NCBI GenBank assembly: GCA_016711225.1
Contig: JADJTK010000027.1
Coordinates: 1 to 64,000, forward strand
Direction of reading: 5' to 3'
From: Opitutaceae bacterium
GTDB lineage: Bacteria > Verrucomicrobiota > Verrucomicrobiia > Opitutales > Opitutaceae
DNA: 64,000 bases
The position numbers and the translations under genes were made by a program. Positions within the stretch are counted from its first letter, which is position 1. Each line of letters starts with the position of its first letter. Under the pieces are notes generated by a model, which was not told where the DNA came from, searched no databases, and was given only the letters and a program-made list of their open reading frames with translations. Shown here one piece after another: positions 30,319-39,071 of this stretch.

Positions 30319-31586
30319 ATGAACCTTCGTCTCTCCGCCCTGTTCGCCCTGCCGCTGCTGCTCACGCTCCCAGCGTTCACCAAGCCACGCAGCCGCTACC
30401 CGCCACCACCCCGGCCGCCGCCGGCGTCTCCGCCGAGCGGCTCGCCCGCCTCCACCAGACGCTCGACCGCACCGTCGACGACGGCTCGCACGCTGGCTAC
30501 ATCCTGCTCCTCGCCCGCGACGGCAAGATCGTCGACTGGCGCGCCCACGGGTTCGCCAACGCCGTTACCAAAACGCCCATCCAGAAGGACTCGATCGTGC
30601 GGCTCTTCTCGATGACCAAGCTCGTCACCTCCACCGCCGTGTTGCAGCTCATTGAGGAGGGGAAACTGAAGCTCACTGATCGCGTCGACCAATACCTGCC
30701 CGCATTGAAGAACCCCAAGGTCTTCACCGGCGGCACCGCTGATGCGCCGGTGCTCGCGGACGCCCGCGCTCCGATCACCATCCACGACTTGCTCACGCAC
30801 ACCGCAGGCACGTTCTACGGCTTCAATGAACCGCCGGAGCTCGTGAAGCTCCAGGAGCGCGCCGCCATCTGGAGCGCACCCAACCTTGAGGAGTTCGTCG
30901 CCCGCGTCGCCACGATCCCGCTCGCCGACCAGCCCGGCACCACCTTCCACTACGGCCTCAACACCGACATCCTCGGCGCCGTCATCGAAAAGGTCTCCGG
31001 CCAATCGCTCGATGCCTTCTTCCAGCAGCGCATCTGCGGTCCACTCGCCATGACCGACACCGCCTTCTGGGTACCGGAGGCGAAACGCAGCCGCATCGCC
31101 CGCATCCACATCCGCGACGCCGCCGGACAGCTCGTCCTCGAGCCGGTCGAGAATAGCGATGAGCGCTGCGGCCCGACCCACGGCCTACGCATGGGCGGCG
31201 CCGGGCTCTACTCCACCGCCGGCGACTACGCCCGCTTCGCCCAGATGCTGCTCAACGGCGGCCACCTCGACGGCACCCGCATCCTCGGCCGCAAGTCGGT
31301 CGAACTCATGACCCGCGACCATCTCGCGCACCTCGCCCAGCCGCACCCGTTCGGGGCGGTCGAGCAGGGCTTCGGCCTCGGCGTGCGTGTCGTGACAGAT
31401 CTCCGCCGCAGCCCCACCCTCGGCAGCGAGGGCTGCTTCGGCTGGGACGGTTACGCCACCACCACCGTGCAGATCGATCCCCGCGAACGCACCGTCGCGA
31501 TCATCCTCTACCAGCATCTGCCCTTCAACGACGGCGACGTCTTCCCGCTCTTCACCAACGGCTGGTACTCCACGCTGGAGAATTGA
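30319..31586 (+). CDS. Exported serine hydrolase of the beta-lactamase/esterase (class C) family, frameshifted near its 5' end
   Basis: The main part holds the SxxK nucleophile motif SMTK (in RLFSMTKLVTST) and a YxN-type motif (HYGLNTDILG), typical of the penicillin-binding-protein/class C beta-lactamase/esterase fold. These act on beta-lactams, peptidoglycan peptides or small esters; the substrate here is not evident. A signal peptide (MNLRLSALFALPLLLTLPAF) starts at 30319, but in a different frame from the catalytic part. The catalytic frame reads back to about 30363 (ATQPLPATTPAAAGVSAERL) and has no start codon of its own there. One missing base around 30375-30390 joins signal and enzyme, so I annotate one gene of about 420 residues. 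If the shift is real, the protein would not be exported normally. Confidence 0.8.
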
Positions 31587-31800
31587 AGCGCCCGGAGACG
31601 AGCCGCGCGGCACCGGCCGCCACCGCGGTGAGGACCGGCGCCGGCCACGCCAATGATCGAGCCAACGGGCAGGGCGAGGGAAACCGGGCCGGTCGCGCCC
31701 GCTCCCGGGCGCGTACCCCGCTTGGCGCCCCGCAGCTCAGCCGTAACGATGCAATCGATAGTCGTCCCTCTCTTTTCGGAGCAGCGTTTCGGTGTCGGGG

Positions 31801-31857
31801 GTAGGAGCATGCTTGCACGCGATTTCCGCGCGGGATCGCGTGCAAGCACGCTCCTAC
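31801..31857. repeat. REP-type inverted pair (class A)
   Basis: The left arm GTAGGAGCATGCTTGCACGC (31801) and the right arm ending GCGTGCAAGCACGCTCCTAC (31857) are 23-base inverted copies with one mismatch, separated by 11 bases. Each arm begins with GTAG and carries an inner GTGCTTGCAC palindrome, as in REP elements. It lies between two convergent genes (serine hydrolase and menA), where it may also end transcription. Confidence 0.75.
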
Positions 31858-31874
31858 AACTGAATAAATACGGC

Positions 31875-32768
31875 TTAGCGCCCCAGCCCCACGCCCGCCG
31901 CGAGCAAACCGCCGAACAGCGCCAGGTGCGCGGCAGTGCGGGCGAGCAAACCGATCAACGCCGGCGCCGGAGCGGTGGGCCGAAGCCGTCGCCAGCAATC
32001 AACTCCGAGCGGCAGCGCACCGAGCGCGAGCAACGCCCCCGCCCCAACGCCCCGCACCCATAACACCACCGGCACCGCCCCGCTGAGCAGCACCGCCGCG
32101 CCGTACTGCCAGCGGCCCGCGCGCTCGCCCAGCCGGACCACCAACGTGCGTTTGCCGGCCACCGCGTCGGTGGCCCGGTCCCGATAGTTGTTCGCCACCA
32201 GAATATTCGCCGCCAGGGCGCCAATCGCCGCCGCCGCCAGCAGCACCTCCACCGTAAGTGTACGTGCCTGCACCCAGAAGGTGGCGCCCACGGCCACCAG
32301 ACCGAAAAAGAGAAAGACGAAGATGTCGCCCAGCCCGTGGTAGCCAAGCGGGTACGGGCCACCGGTGTAGGCGATGCCGCACACGATGCTCAGCAGCCCC
32401 ACCGGCAGCAGCCACCAGCCACCGAACGGGATCAACCCGAAGCCCACGACCAGGGCGAGAGCGAACACCAGCACCATAGCCGTGCGCATGGTGGCCGGCG
32501 CCACCCACCCCGAGGCGACCGCGCGCGCCGGCCCCACCCGCTGCGCGGTGTCCGCGCCCTGGACATAATCGAAATAGTCGTTGGCGAAATTGGTGCCGAT
32601 CTGCACCAGCAGCGCAAAGCCCAGGCAGAGCGCGGCCGCCTCCCACTGGAAGGCGCCGGCCCGTGCAGCAAAGGCCGAGCCGACCAACACCGGCACGAGC
32701 GCGGCGGGCAAGGTCTTCGGCCGCGAAGCCAGCAGCCAGATACGGAAGGTGGAGGGACGCTCGCTCAT
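31875..32768 (-). CDS. menA: 1,4-dihydroxy-2-naphthoate polyprenyltransferase
   Basis: This UbiA-superfamily membrane enzyme transfers a polyprenyl chain to 1,4-dihydroxy-2-naphthoate to give demethylmenaquinone, a late step in menaquinone synthesis. The two Asp-rich prenyl-diphosphate sites are visible: NFANDYFDYVQGADT in the first half and NNYRDRATDAVAGKRT in the second. About eight to nine hydrophobic helices and a length of 297 residues fit MenA. The start at 32768 (MSERPSTFRIWLLASRPKTL) is chosen because the family begins just before the WLxAxRPKTL motif. The upstream in-frame extension of 89 residues is low complexity. It is divergent from gpsA and no other men genes are in the window. 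It implies that the cell respires with menaquinone. Confidence 0.92.
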   Translation of the reverse strand: MSERPSTFRIWLLASRPKTLPAALVPVLVGSAFAARAGAFQWEAAALCLGFALLVQIGTNFANDYFDYVQGADTAQRVGPARAVASGWVAPATMRTAMVLVFALALVVGFGLIPFGGWWLLPVGLLSIVCGIAYTGGPYPLGYHGLGDIFVFLFFGLVAVGATFWVQARTLTVEVLLAAAAIGALAANILVANNYRDRATDAVAGKRTLVVRLGERAGRWQYGAAVLLSGAVPVVLWVRGVGAGALLALGALPLGVDCWRRLRPTAPAPALIGLLARTAAHLALFGGLLAAGVGLGR

Positions 32769-32967
32769 GCGCCCAACAGGATTGGTCCAGCCGGACCGCC
32801 GAGCCAAGCCTCGTGAAGCCGCTGGGAATGATTCCTCCGCGTTCTCCGTCAAGACCCTCCCCGCCCTTTTTCGTTGATCCACCCCGTCCTCACCGCCCTG
32901 ATTCCCGTCTCCAATCGCACGGCCGGTCGTCCTCACCCGGTCCCCCACATCCCATCCCCATTCCTTT

Positions 32968-33972
32968 ATGAACATCAGCGTGCTGAGCGACGGCGGTTGG
33001 TGCACAGCCCTCGCCATGGTCCTGTGTGAGAACAATCATGTGGTGAGCCTCTGGGGCCCCTTTCCCGACTACCTCGCGGAAATGGCAAGCACCCGCCGCA
33101 ACGACCGCTTCCTCAAGGGCGTCGGCCTGCCGGCCACCCTACGCTTCGAGCCCGATCTCGCCCTCGCCTGCGCCGGTGCCGATATCGTGGTGCTCGCCGC
33201 CCCCAGCCAGTACATGCGCGGCCTGCTCGGCAAACTCGCCGCCGTGCCCCGCCCCGCCAACCTCATCTACGTCAACGTCGCCAAGGGCATCGAGACCGGC
33301 TCCTGCAAACGCATGAGCGAACTCGTGGCCGAGTTGCTCGGCGACGTGCGCTATGCCATCCTCTCCGGGCCCAGCCATGCCGAGGAGGTCGCCCGCCGCG
33401 TCCCCACCGCGGTGATGACCGCCTCCCGCGACCCGCAGGCGGCCACCGCCGTGCAGCAGGCGTTCATGAATGAATACCTGCGCGTCTATACCTCCGACGA
33501 CGTCGTGGGCGCCGAGCTCGGCGGCGCGTTGAAGAACGTGCTCGCCCTGGCCGCCGGCATCCTCGACGGCATGGGCATGGGCGACAACACCAAGGCCGCC
33601 CTCATGACCCGAGGCATCGTCGAGATGGCCCGCCTGGGCGAGTCGCTCGGCGGCCGCCCCGAAACCTTCTCCGGCCTGAGCGGCATCGGCGACCTCATCG
33701 TCACCTGCACCAGCAAGCACAGCCGCAACCGCCACGTGGGCGAGGAGCTCGGCAAGGGCCGCAAGCTGGTCGAGATCCAGCAGGAGATGGGCATGGTCGT
33801 CGCCGAGGGGGTGACCACCGCCAGCGGCGCCTATCAGCTCGCCCGGCGCGCCGGGGCGACCACCCCGATCATCGACGAAGTCTACGCCAGTCTCTACTCC
33901 GACAAGGATCCCCGCCGCGCCGTCCGCGATCTGATGATGCGCGACGCCAAGCCCGAGATCCATCGCGCCTGA
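32968..33972 (+). CDS. gpsA: NAD(P)H-dependent glycerol-3-phosphate dehydrogenase
   Basis: It reduces dihydroxyacetone phosphate to sn-glycerol 3-phosphate for phospholipid synthesis in the cytoplasm. Length (334) and motifs fit GpsA: VNVAKGIETG, ILSGPSHAEEV, GAELGGALKNVLALAAGILDGMGMGDNTKAALMTRG (catalytic Lys in GGALKN), GLSGIGDLIVTCTS and SRNRHVGEELGKG. The N-terminal nucleotide-binding loop is odd: the usual GxGxxG (GAGSYGTALA in E. coli) reads SDGGWCTALA, so two of three glycines are replaced. The active-site region is intact, so the enzyme is probably functional. It is transcribed away from menA and followed by a REP cluster. Confidence 0.93.
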   Translation: MNISVLSDGGWCTALAMVLCENNHVVSLWGPFPDYLAEMASTRRNDRFLKGVGLPATLRFEPDLALACAGADIVVLAAPSQYMRGLLGKLAAVPRPANLIYVNVAKGIETGSCKRMSELVAELLGDVRYAILSGPSHAEEVARRVPTAVMTASRDPQAATAVQQAFMNEYLRVYTSDDVVGAELGGALKNVLALAAGILDGMGMGDNTKAALMTRGIVEMARLGESLGGRPETFSGLSGIGDLIVTCTSKHSRNRHVGEELGKGRKLVEIQQEMGMVVAEGVTTASGAYQLARRAGATTPIIDEVYASLYSDKDPRRAVRDLMMRDAKPEIHRA

Positions 33973-33989
33973 GGCGTGACGGATCACCT

Positions 33990-34143
33990 GTAGGAGAGTG
34001 CTTGCACGCGATAGGTCCGGCGCTGTGGAGGAGCGTGCTTGCACGCGATAGCGCGTGAGCAACCCCTCGCGCTCGAAATCGCCTGCAAGCAGGCTCCTAC
34101 GACGGACAGCCGGATCAGATGGAGGAGCGTGCTTGCACGCGAT
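33990..34143. repeat. Cluster of four REP-type repeats (class A)
   Basis: Copies lie at 33990-34012 (plus), 34025-34049 (plus, starting GTGG), 34078-34100 (inverted) and 34121-34143 (plus). Each carries the core GTGCTTGCACGCGAT or a close variant (CCTGCAAGCAGG with compensating changes). They fill the space between the convergent gpsA and TPR glycosyltransferase genes. The same family occurs at 31801-31857. Confidence 0.75.
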
Positions 34144-34160
34144 TCTGCGCATCGCCCCTC

Positions 34161-36170
34161 TCACGGGCCGGCGGCCTGCAACTGCGCCAATCCCGTCCTT
34201 GCCCGCTCCATATCGGGCTGAAGGCGCAGCGCCATTTCGTATTCGGCGATCGCTGAGGCACGGCGGCTCGGGTCCGACGCCATGGCGGCGGCGAACGCAC
34301 AATGGGCCTCCGCCCAATCGGGCCGCCCCCACACCGCCAGCCGCAGCGCGGCGATTGCCTCGTTGCGCCGCTCCGGGAGCTGCACCAGAGCGTTGCCCAG
34401 ATTGTACTGAGCCTCCGGAAAGTCGGGCCGGTAGTGCAGCGCCGCCTGGAACTGGGCGATGGCCTCCAGGAGCCGGCCGGGCGTGCGCGCCAGCACCAGG
34501 CCGAGGTCGTTGCGCGTCTCCGCCGCATCGCCCTTGACTCGCAACGCCTTCTCCAACGCGGCGATGGCCTCGGGCTGGCGGTCGGGCGACTGGGCCAACG
34601 CCAGCCCGCGGCGGTGGTGCCGTTCGGCCAACCCCGCGATGATGTCGACCATTCGCCGGAACGCCTCCTTCGCTTCATCGGCGGTGCGCGCGGATTTCCC
34701 GTACGCCAACGACAGGTTGTAGTACGCCATCCAATTGTTCTCAGTCACCGCCACCGTGTGGCGAAACAAGTTCACACTGTCCCGCCACAGGCTGAGCTGC
34801 CGCGAGGTCAGCACGCCGCAGGTCAGGACCACCGCTCCGGCGACCGCACCCAGCACAGCCCGCCGCTGCGGCAGCCGCTCCGGCAGGTCCGCCACCGCCC
34901 ACACCGCCGCAATAAAGATACCCACCAGGGGCACGTACGAGTAGCGGTCGGCCATCGTCGCCCCGCCCACCTGCACCAGCCCGATGACCGGCACCAGCGT
35001 CCCCAGGAACCAGAACCAGCCCACCGCCACCGCGGGGCGCCGGCGCTGCCACAACACCATGGCGACAATGCTGATCGCCGCCAGCAACGCCCCGGCGAGC
35101 GCCGTCTGCCACCAGGGCGGCAGTTGACCGAAGTTCGGATAGAGCACGGCGAGACGCGTCGGCCAGAAGCACTTCCCCAGATACTGACAATACGCGAGGA
35201 GCGCGTTGGCCGCGCGCTCCAGCAGGGTGAAATCCTCCAGCGTCTTCACCGCACCGCCCTGCTGCTGCGCGAAGTAAGTGATGACACAGGACACCGCCGA
35301 GAGCACGAAAAACGGCAGTTTCTCCACCACCAGAAAGCAGCGGCGCGACACCGACGCCTCCGCCCACCGGCCCAGCGGCCATCCATCCAGCAGCAGCAAC
35401 ACGCACGGCAACGTGACCAGCATCGGCTTGGCCATCAGGCCCGCGGCGAGCGACAGGAAGGCCAGCCCGTAGAAGACCCACGCCCGGGGGCGCTCGGCGG
35501 CACGGTGCTGCACCCAGACCACGTAAGCCCAGAGCGTGAGCATCCAAAACAACGTACTGAGCACATCCTTGCGCTCCGCAATCCAGGCAACGGATTCAAC
35601 ATGGAGCGGATGCAAGCCGAAGAGCGCCGCCACGAACAGGCTGCGTCCCACCGCCCCCGTCGCGCGCCGCAGCACCACGAACAGCAGCAGCGTGTTGCAG
35701 GCATGCAGCAGCAAGTTGGTGAGATGGTGGCCCCACGGCTGCAGACCGAAGAGCTGGCAGTCCAGCATGTGGGACAACCAGGTGAGCGGATGCCAGTTCG
35801 ACACCTCCACGCTAGCGAAGGCCCACTTCACATTTTCCCAGGTCAGGCCGGCCTGCACTTGGGCGTTTGCCGTCACGTATCCGGGATCGTCGTAAGTGAT
35901 GAAATCATGCCGCAGGGACGGGAGAAAAACCGCAGCCACCACCAGAAACAGCAGCGCGCCCAACCACACCGGCCGCCGCGTTATCCGGCCTGGTAGGTGG
36001 ACCGCGTTGCCCTCAACGCGGTCGGCAGGCTCCGACGAGGGGGCGGATCCAACCTCCGCCTGACTCTGCGCAGGCAGTCCTGCCTGAACTCCAGCGCCCG
36101 CGGCCACATTCGGCAACGCTCCGCGCTGCGGCTGCGGCGAACGGGAACCGGAGGAGCGAGGTTTGGCCAT
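34161..36170 (-). CDS. TMTC-like membrane glycosyltransferase with C-terminal TPRs
   Basis: The N-terminal two thirds are a polytopic membrane domain of about 10-12 helices. The first loop holds FITYDDPGYVTANAQVQ, with the acidic DD pair expected of GT-C glycosyltransferases, and later loops hold NWHPLTWLSHMLDCQLFG and LHVESVAWIAERKDVLS. This arrangement is typical of bacterial relatives of the TMTC/PMT protein O-mannosyltransferases. The C-terminal 200 residues are TPR units (YYNLSLAYGK, AQYNLGNALVQLPERR, AIAEYEMALRLQPD) that probably bind protein. The likely role is transfer of a sugar from a polyprenyl carrier to exported protein; the substrate is not shown. Met at 36170 is preferred to 36200, but neither has a clear ribosome-binding site. 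The leader (about 1-65) is low complexity and includes REP-like palindromes. Confidence 0.82.
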   Translation of the reverse strand: MAKPRSSGSRSPQPQRGALPNVAAGAGVQAGLPAQSQAEVGSAPSSEPADRVEGNAVHLPGRITRRPVWLGALLFLVVAAVFLPSLRHDFITYDDPGYVTANAQVQAGLTWENVKWAFASVEVSNWHPLTWLSHMLDCQLFGLQPWGHHLTNLLLHACNTLLLFVVLRRATGAVGRSLFVAALFGLHPLHVESVAWIAERKDVLSTLFWMLTLWAYVVWVQHRAAERPRAWVFYGLAFLSLAAGLMAKPMLVTLPCVLLLLDGWPLGRWAEASVSRRCFLVVEKLPFFVLSAVSCVITYFAQQQGGAVKTLEDFTLLERAANALLAYCQYLGKCFWPTRLAVLYPNFGQLPPWWQTALAGALLAAISIVAMVLWQRRRPAVAVGWFWFLGTLVPVIGLVQVGGATMADRYSYVPLVGIFIAAVWAVADLPERLPQRRAVLGAVAGAVVLTCGVLTSRQLSLWRDSVNLFRHTVAVTENNWMAYYNLSLAYGKSARTADEAKEAFRRMVDIIAGLAERHHRRGLALAQSPDRQPEAIAALEKALRVKGDAAETRNDLGLVLARTPGRLLEAIAQFQAALHYRPDFPEAQYNLGNALVQLPERRNEAIAALRLAVWGRPDWAEAHCAFAAAMASDPSRRASAIAEYEMALRLQPDMERARTGLAQLQAAGP
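36001..36086. repeat. Palindromes inside the 5' coding end of the TPR glycosyltransferase
   Basis: GTAGGTGG at 35993 is followed by ACCGCGTTG/CAACGCGGT (36001-36022). CAGGCA/TGCCTG lies at 36071-36086. The first has the GTAG-plus-palindrome format of the REP elements elsewhere in the window but sits within the reading frame. Confidence 0.45.
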
Positions 36171-36253
36171 CGCTGCGATGGGAACGCATCCGCCCCTCAT
36201 ACCGCCACACCATTTTCAAGCGCCCCCGCGTACGGCGCGACTGTGTGCTCCCA

Positions 36254-36345
36254 GGCGGCGCAAGCGCCGCCCCTACGATTCATTCCCGAGACGACGCGGC
36301 AAACGACGCCCGTGCCTTGTTGTAGGGGCGCCGCTTGCGACGCCC
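36254..36345. repeat. REP-type pair (class B) between divergent-facing ends
   Basis: GGCGGCGCAAGCGCCGCCCCTAC-type copy at 36254-36276 (inverted) and GTAGGGGCGCCGCTTGCGACG-type copy at 36322-36345 (plus). The related copies are at 38774-38797 and 62576-62663. They lie in the gap upstream of the TPR glycosyltransferase gene and downstream of the pseudouridine synthase gene, which holds nothing else I recognise. Confidence 0.7.
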
Positions 36346-36437
36346 TCCTCGTTCGCCCCTCCTGCTCTTGCTCCTGCTCTCCGGAAGTTCTGCCGCACGA
36401 CGTGATTCGTCTCCCCTCTCCCTCCCCACCGCACCGC

Positions 36438-37334
36438 TCAGTAACGCGGTCCCCGGGGAGCCCGCGGCTCGCGAGGGGGCCTGGCCTCACGAGACGCGCG
36501 GGGTTCACGCGAGGGTTGCGGATCGATCGGCGGTGCCGTCGGCCCACGCCCGGCCGAGCCCTTCGGCGGCAGGCCCAACGCAACGCGCATCGGATCGATC
36601 TCCGCCGGGGCCAACTCCCGCCACTGACCAGAATTCAACCCGTCGAGCGTCCATTGCCCGACGCCGACGCGGCATAGGTCGAGCACCGTGCGCCCCAGCA
36701 CATCCATCATCCGGCGGATCTGGCGGTTGCGGCCTTCCCGCAACTCCAACAACACGGTGCGGCCCCGCTGCTCCACTGCGACCGGTTTGAGCGGCAGTTC
36801 ATCGGGAAGCTCGATCCGGCCCTCCCGGATGCGCGCAAGATCCGGAGACGAGAGCGCGGCGTCCAGCTCGACCACGTAACGCTTGGGATGGTCCCAGCGC
36901 GGATGGGTGAGCCGATACAACAGCTCGCCGTCGTCAGTCAGAATCACCAGGCCGCGCGAGGCGTAATCCAGCCGCCCGGCATAGACCAGCCACCGGAACG
37001 AGGGCGGCACCAGATGATAGATCGTGGCCCGCCCTTCCGGATCGTCACGGGTGGTCATGACGTTGACCGGCTTGTGCAGGAGCACGACCCGCACGCCCTC
37101 GCTCGAAAGCACACGTTTGTCGTCCACCTCAACTTCGGAGTCGTCGGTCACCTGCAGGGACAGGTTCTCCACCCGCACGCCGTCGACCTTCACGCGACCG
37201 GCGAGAACGATTTCTTCGACGGCTCGACGCGAACCGAGTCCACAGGCGGCCAGATATTTGTTGATCCTCACGTGGCCGACACCCTTCCGTCCCTCGGCGG
37301 CAGGGCCAACCACAAACTTCGCCAGTCCCACCAT
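36438..37334 (-). CDS. RsuA/RluB-family pseudouridine synthase
   Basis: It converts a specific uridine of ribosomal RNA to pseudouridine. An N-terminal S4 RNA-binding domain (RINKYLAACGLGSRRAVEEI, about 23-85) is followed by the catalytic domain with Asp in YAGRLDYASRGLVILTDDG (pattern GRLDxxSxGL) and the C-terminal KRYVVEL and EGRNRQIRRM motifs. The length before the tail, about 255, fits RluB/RsuA/RluE. The last 40 residues are a Pro/Arg-rich tail with repeated PREPRA. The start could be Met at 37334 or a GTG at 37271 directly before RINKYLA; the latter fits the family better. RluB (23S) and RsuA (16S) cannot be separated by eye. Confidence 0.88.
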   Translation of the reverse strand: MVGLAKFVVGPAAEGRKGVGHVRINKYLAACGLGSRRAVEEIVLAGRVKVDGVRVENLSLQVTDDSEVEVDDKRVLSSEGVRVVLLHKPVNVMTTRDDPEGRATIYHLVPPSFRWLVYAGRLDYASRGLVILTDDGELLYRLTHPRWDHPKRYVVELDAALSSPDLARIREGRIELPDELPLKPVAVEQRGRTVLLELREGRNRQIRRMMDVLGRTVLDLCRVGVGQWTLDGLNSGQWRELAPAEIDPMRVALGLPPKGSAGRGPTAPPIDPQPSREPRASREARPPREPRAPRGPRY

Positions 37335-37426
37335 GCGGGTGGCCGCGAAATGAAAGCCGTCTCACTTGGCACTCAGGCCGGGAATCATGTGTTGCTTCAT
37401 CGGGGAAGTTGTCTTGCTTGGCACCC

Positions 37427-37675
37427 ATGCAGGTTGAGACGCTCTCCATCCGCCTTTCCAAAGCCGAACGCACTGCCTTACGGCTGGCGGCCAAGAAACA
37501 GAATCTGTCGCAGGGCGAGATCGTACGGAACGCCCTGAAGGCCTACGGAGTCGCGCCCGAGGTACCGGCCCCCCCCAGCGCCTATGAGTTGGTGAAACAC
37601 CTTCTTGGACGGCAGTCCGGCGGACCGAGTGATCTATCGACGAATAATAAGTACATGGAAGGATTCGGCCGGTGA
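37427..37675 (+). CDS. Antitoxin-like ribbon-helix-helix protein
   Basis: This 82-residue protein begins METLSIRLS-like (MQVETLSIRLSKAERTALRL), the beta strand and first helix of a ribbon-helix-helix DNA-binding domain, with a second helix at LSQGEIVRNALKAYG. The C-terminal tail (YELVKHLLGRQSGGPSD) would be the toxin-binding part. Its stop overlaps the GTG start of the PIN-domain gene, so the two are translationally coupled. In such pairs the antitoxin binds and blocks the toxin and represses their shared promoter. A start six codons upstream is possible, but this one fits the domain edge. Confidence 0.82.
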   Translation: MQVETLSIRLSKAERTALRLAAKKQNLSQGEIVRNALKAYGVAPEVPAPPSAYELVKHLLGRQSGGPSDLSTNNKYMEGFGR

Positions 37676-38088
37676 GTCCGGTGCTGCTCGATACCGGACC
37701 GCTCGTGGCGTTGGTGGTCGGGACCGACGCCCGGCACGGCTGGGCGATCGACCAGCTCAAGTCGATGGCGCCTCCGCTGATCACTTGCGAAGCCGTGATT
37801 GCCGAGGCGTGTTTTCTCCTCAAGCGGGAGAAACTCGATCCCACCGAGGTGATCCGTCTGGCCCGCGCCGGGCTCTTCGAGGTGAGGTTCGATTTCGGTC
37901 GCGAAGCGGCCGTACTCCAGGAACTGATGACCCGCTATCGAGATCAGCCCATGTCGTTTGCCGACGCCTGCCTCGTGCGCTTGGCGGAATTGCACCCCCA
38001 GAGCTCCGTCTGGACCCTGGACCGCGACTTCAAAATCTACCGACGCAACCGCCGCTCCTCCATTCCGCTCATCAGCCCGTTCGACTGA
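37672..38088 (+). CDS. VapC-like PIN-domain ribonuclease toxin
   Basis: The 138-residue protein has the PIN fold acidic residues: Asp7 in VLLDTGPLVAL, Glu45 in AVIAEAC, Asp98 in SFADACLVRLAE and Asp117/Asp119 in WTLDRDF. These bind Mg2+ for RNA cleavage. It starts at a GTG overlapping the stop of the ribbon-helix-helix antitoxin gene. All catalytic residues are present, so the pair looks intact. Its surroundings (remnant genes and REP elements) fit an accessory island. The RNA target is unknown. Confidence 0.85.
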   Translation: MSPVLLDTGPLVALVVGTDARHGWAIDQLKSMAPPLITCEAVIAEACFLLKREKLDPTEVIRLARAGLFEVRFDFGREAAVLQELMTRYRDQPMSFADACLVRLAELHPQSSVWTLDRDFKIYRRNRRSSIPLISPFD

Positions 38089-38177
38089 ACGGACCGAACA
38101 GGGACAAGTAACGGGATCGCCCTGGGAACGCCGAGTGCCCGCGCGGCTCGCCCTACCAGACCGCCAGCGCCTTCCGC

Positions 38178-38495
38178 CTACTTCGCCCCAGCACGTTTCG
38201 CCGTAGGATCTTTCGTGTACACCAGCGTCAGTTCCTTCGCCGCAGACAGGGCCTGGGGCGTGATCATCTCACGATCCTTGGGAATGATGCCCTCGATCGA
38301 GCGGATGAACGCCTCGTGCGGCTCCCAGTTCAGATCGCCGAGCCGCTCGACCTTGCCGAGCTGCCGGCCAGTCACGGTTTTCACGGCCTTGAAGATCAGT
38401 TCGGAACAGTAGATCCGCTTGTCGTCGAAGCTGTAGTGGATGTGGTCGAGTAGCGACAGGTCAGGAAGTTCCACCACAGACGACACCGAGCCCAC
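38178..38495 (-). pseudogene. Truncated YiiX-like NlpC/P60-family hydrolase (C-terminal part only)
   Basis: The 105 codons resemble only the C-terminal half of YiiX/YebB-like permuted papain-fold hydrolases: IYCSELIFKAV, then ITPQALSAAKELTLVY. The N-terminal half that normally carries the catalytic His and the leading segment is absent. The first codons (MGSVSSVVE) are read from a degenerate ACCACAGACGACACCGAGCC repeat that continues upstream, so the gene seems cut by that repeat. It is probably non-functional; a short lone peptide cannot be excluded. Confidence 0.6.
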
Positions 38496-39071
38496 CGAGA
38501 ACGGACGGAAGGATTAACCGCAAGGAACGCAGAGAGCGCAAAGAATCGGGAATTTCGTCACAGAGAGCACTGAGGCAGAAGAGCGCACAGAGAAGCGCGG
38601 GCAGCCCGAGGTTGGGTCGCCATCAAGCGGCGCTCCGTGTAGCTGGGCGGCGAAGCCGTTCAGCTTCCGCATTCCCCGCCTCCCGGTGGGGCGGGGTTTA
38701 TCCCCGCCATCTTCGTGCACTACCAAACTGGCGGCATAGATTCCGCACCATCACCGAGCGGTCGACGATTACTGTAGGGGCGGTGCTTGCGCCGCCCTTT
38801 CGGCTTTTTGAAGAAGGTATCGAGGGTCATGGGGCGGGCGGAGGTGGTGCGGACACGCCTTCGGCAATGCTCAGGCCGGGAAGATCCGGCCCTTCAGGAA
38901 ATGGCGGGTGAAAAGCCCGCCCCACCGTTTCCGGATCAGTGTGCATCAGTGTGTATCAGTGGTTTCCAACCAACCTCTCGGCTGGCGGCCGGCGGCCAAT
39001 GCAGTCTTTGCAGCGAAGACTGCGAGGCGCCAGCCCTACCGGGCTTTTGGATCAATTGGCGCGCCGCATAG
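38496..39071. other. Repeat-rich non-coding region
   Basis: No gene is seen in this stretch of about 576 bp. It holds a degenerate short-period sequence (AACGCAGAGAGCGCAAAG near 38520, then CACAGAGAGCACTGAGG near 38560), a GGTGGGGCGGGGTTTATCCC REP (38685-38708), a GTAGGGGCGGTGCTTGCGCC REP (38774-38797), an inverted GGCGGGTGAAAAGCCCGCCC REP (38903-38926) and a GCAGTCTT/AAGACTGC palindrome (39001-39023). Confidence 0.6.
38685..38926. repeat. REP-type elements (classes B and C)
   Basis: Three elements: class C at 38685-38708 (GTGGGG then GCGGGGTTTATCCCCGC), class B at 38774-38797 (GTAGGGGCGGTGCTTGCGCC) and class C inverted at 38903-38926 (GCGGGTGAAAAGCCCGC then CCCAC). Related class C pairs lie at 61689-61755. 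Confidence 0.65.

Noticed and set aside
31801..34143. CRISPR array in the class A repeat cluster
   Set aside because: Repeats are palindromic, alternate in orientation and have irregular spacers; no cas genes.
38514..38726. 70-codon minus-strand open frame
   Set aside because: Read mostly through the degenerate repeat and a REP element; no homology recognised.
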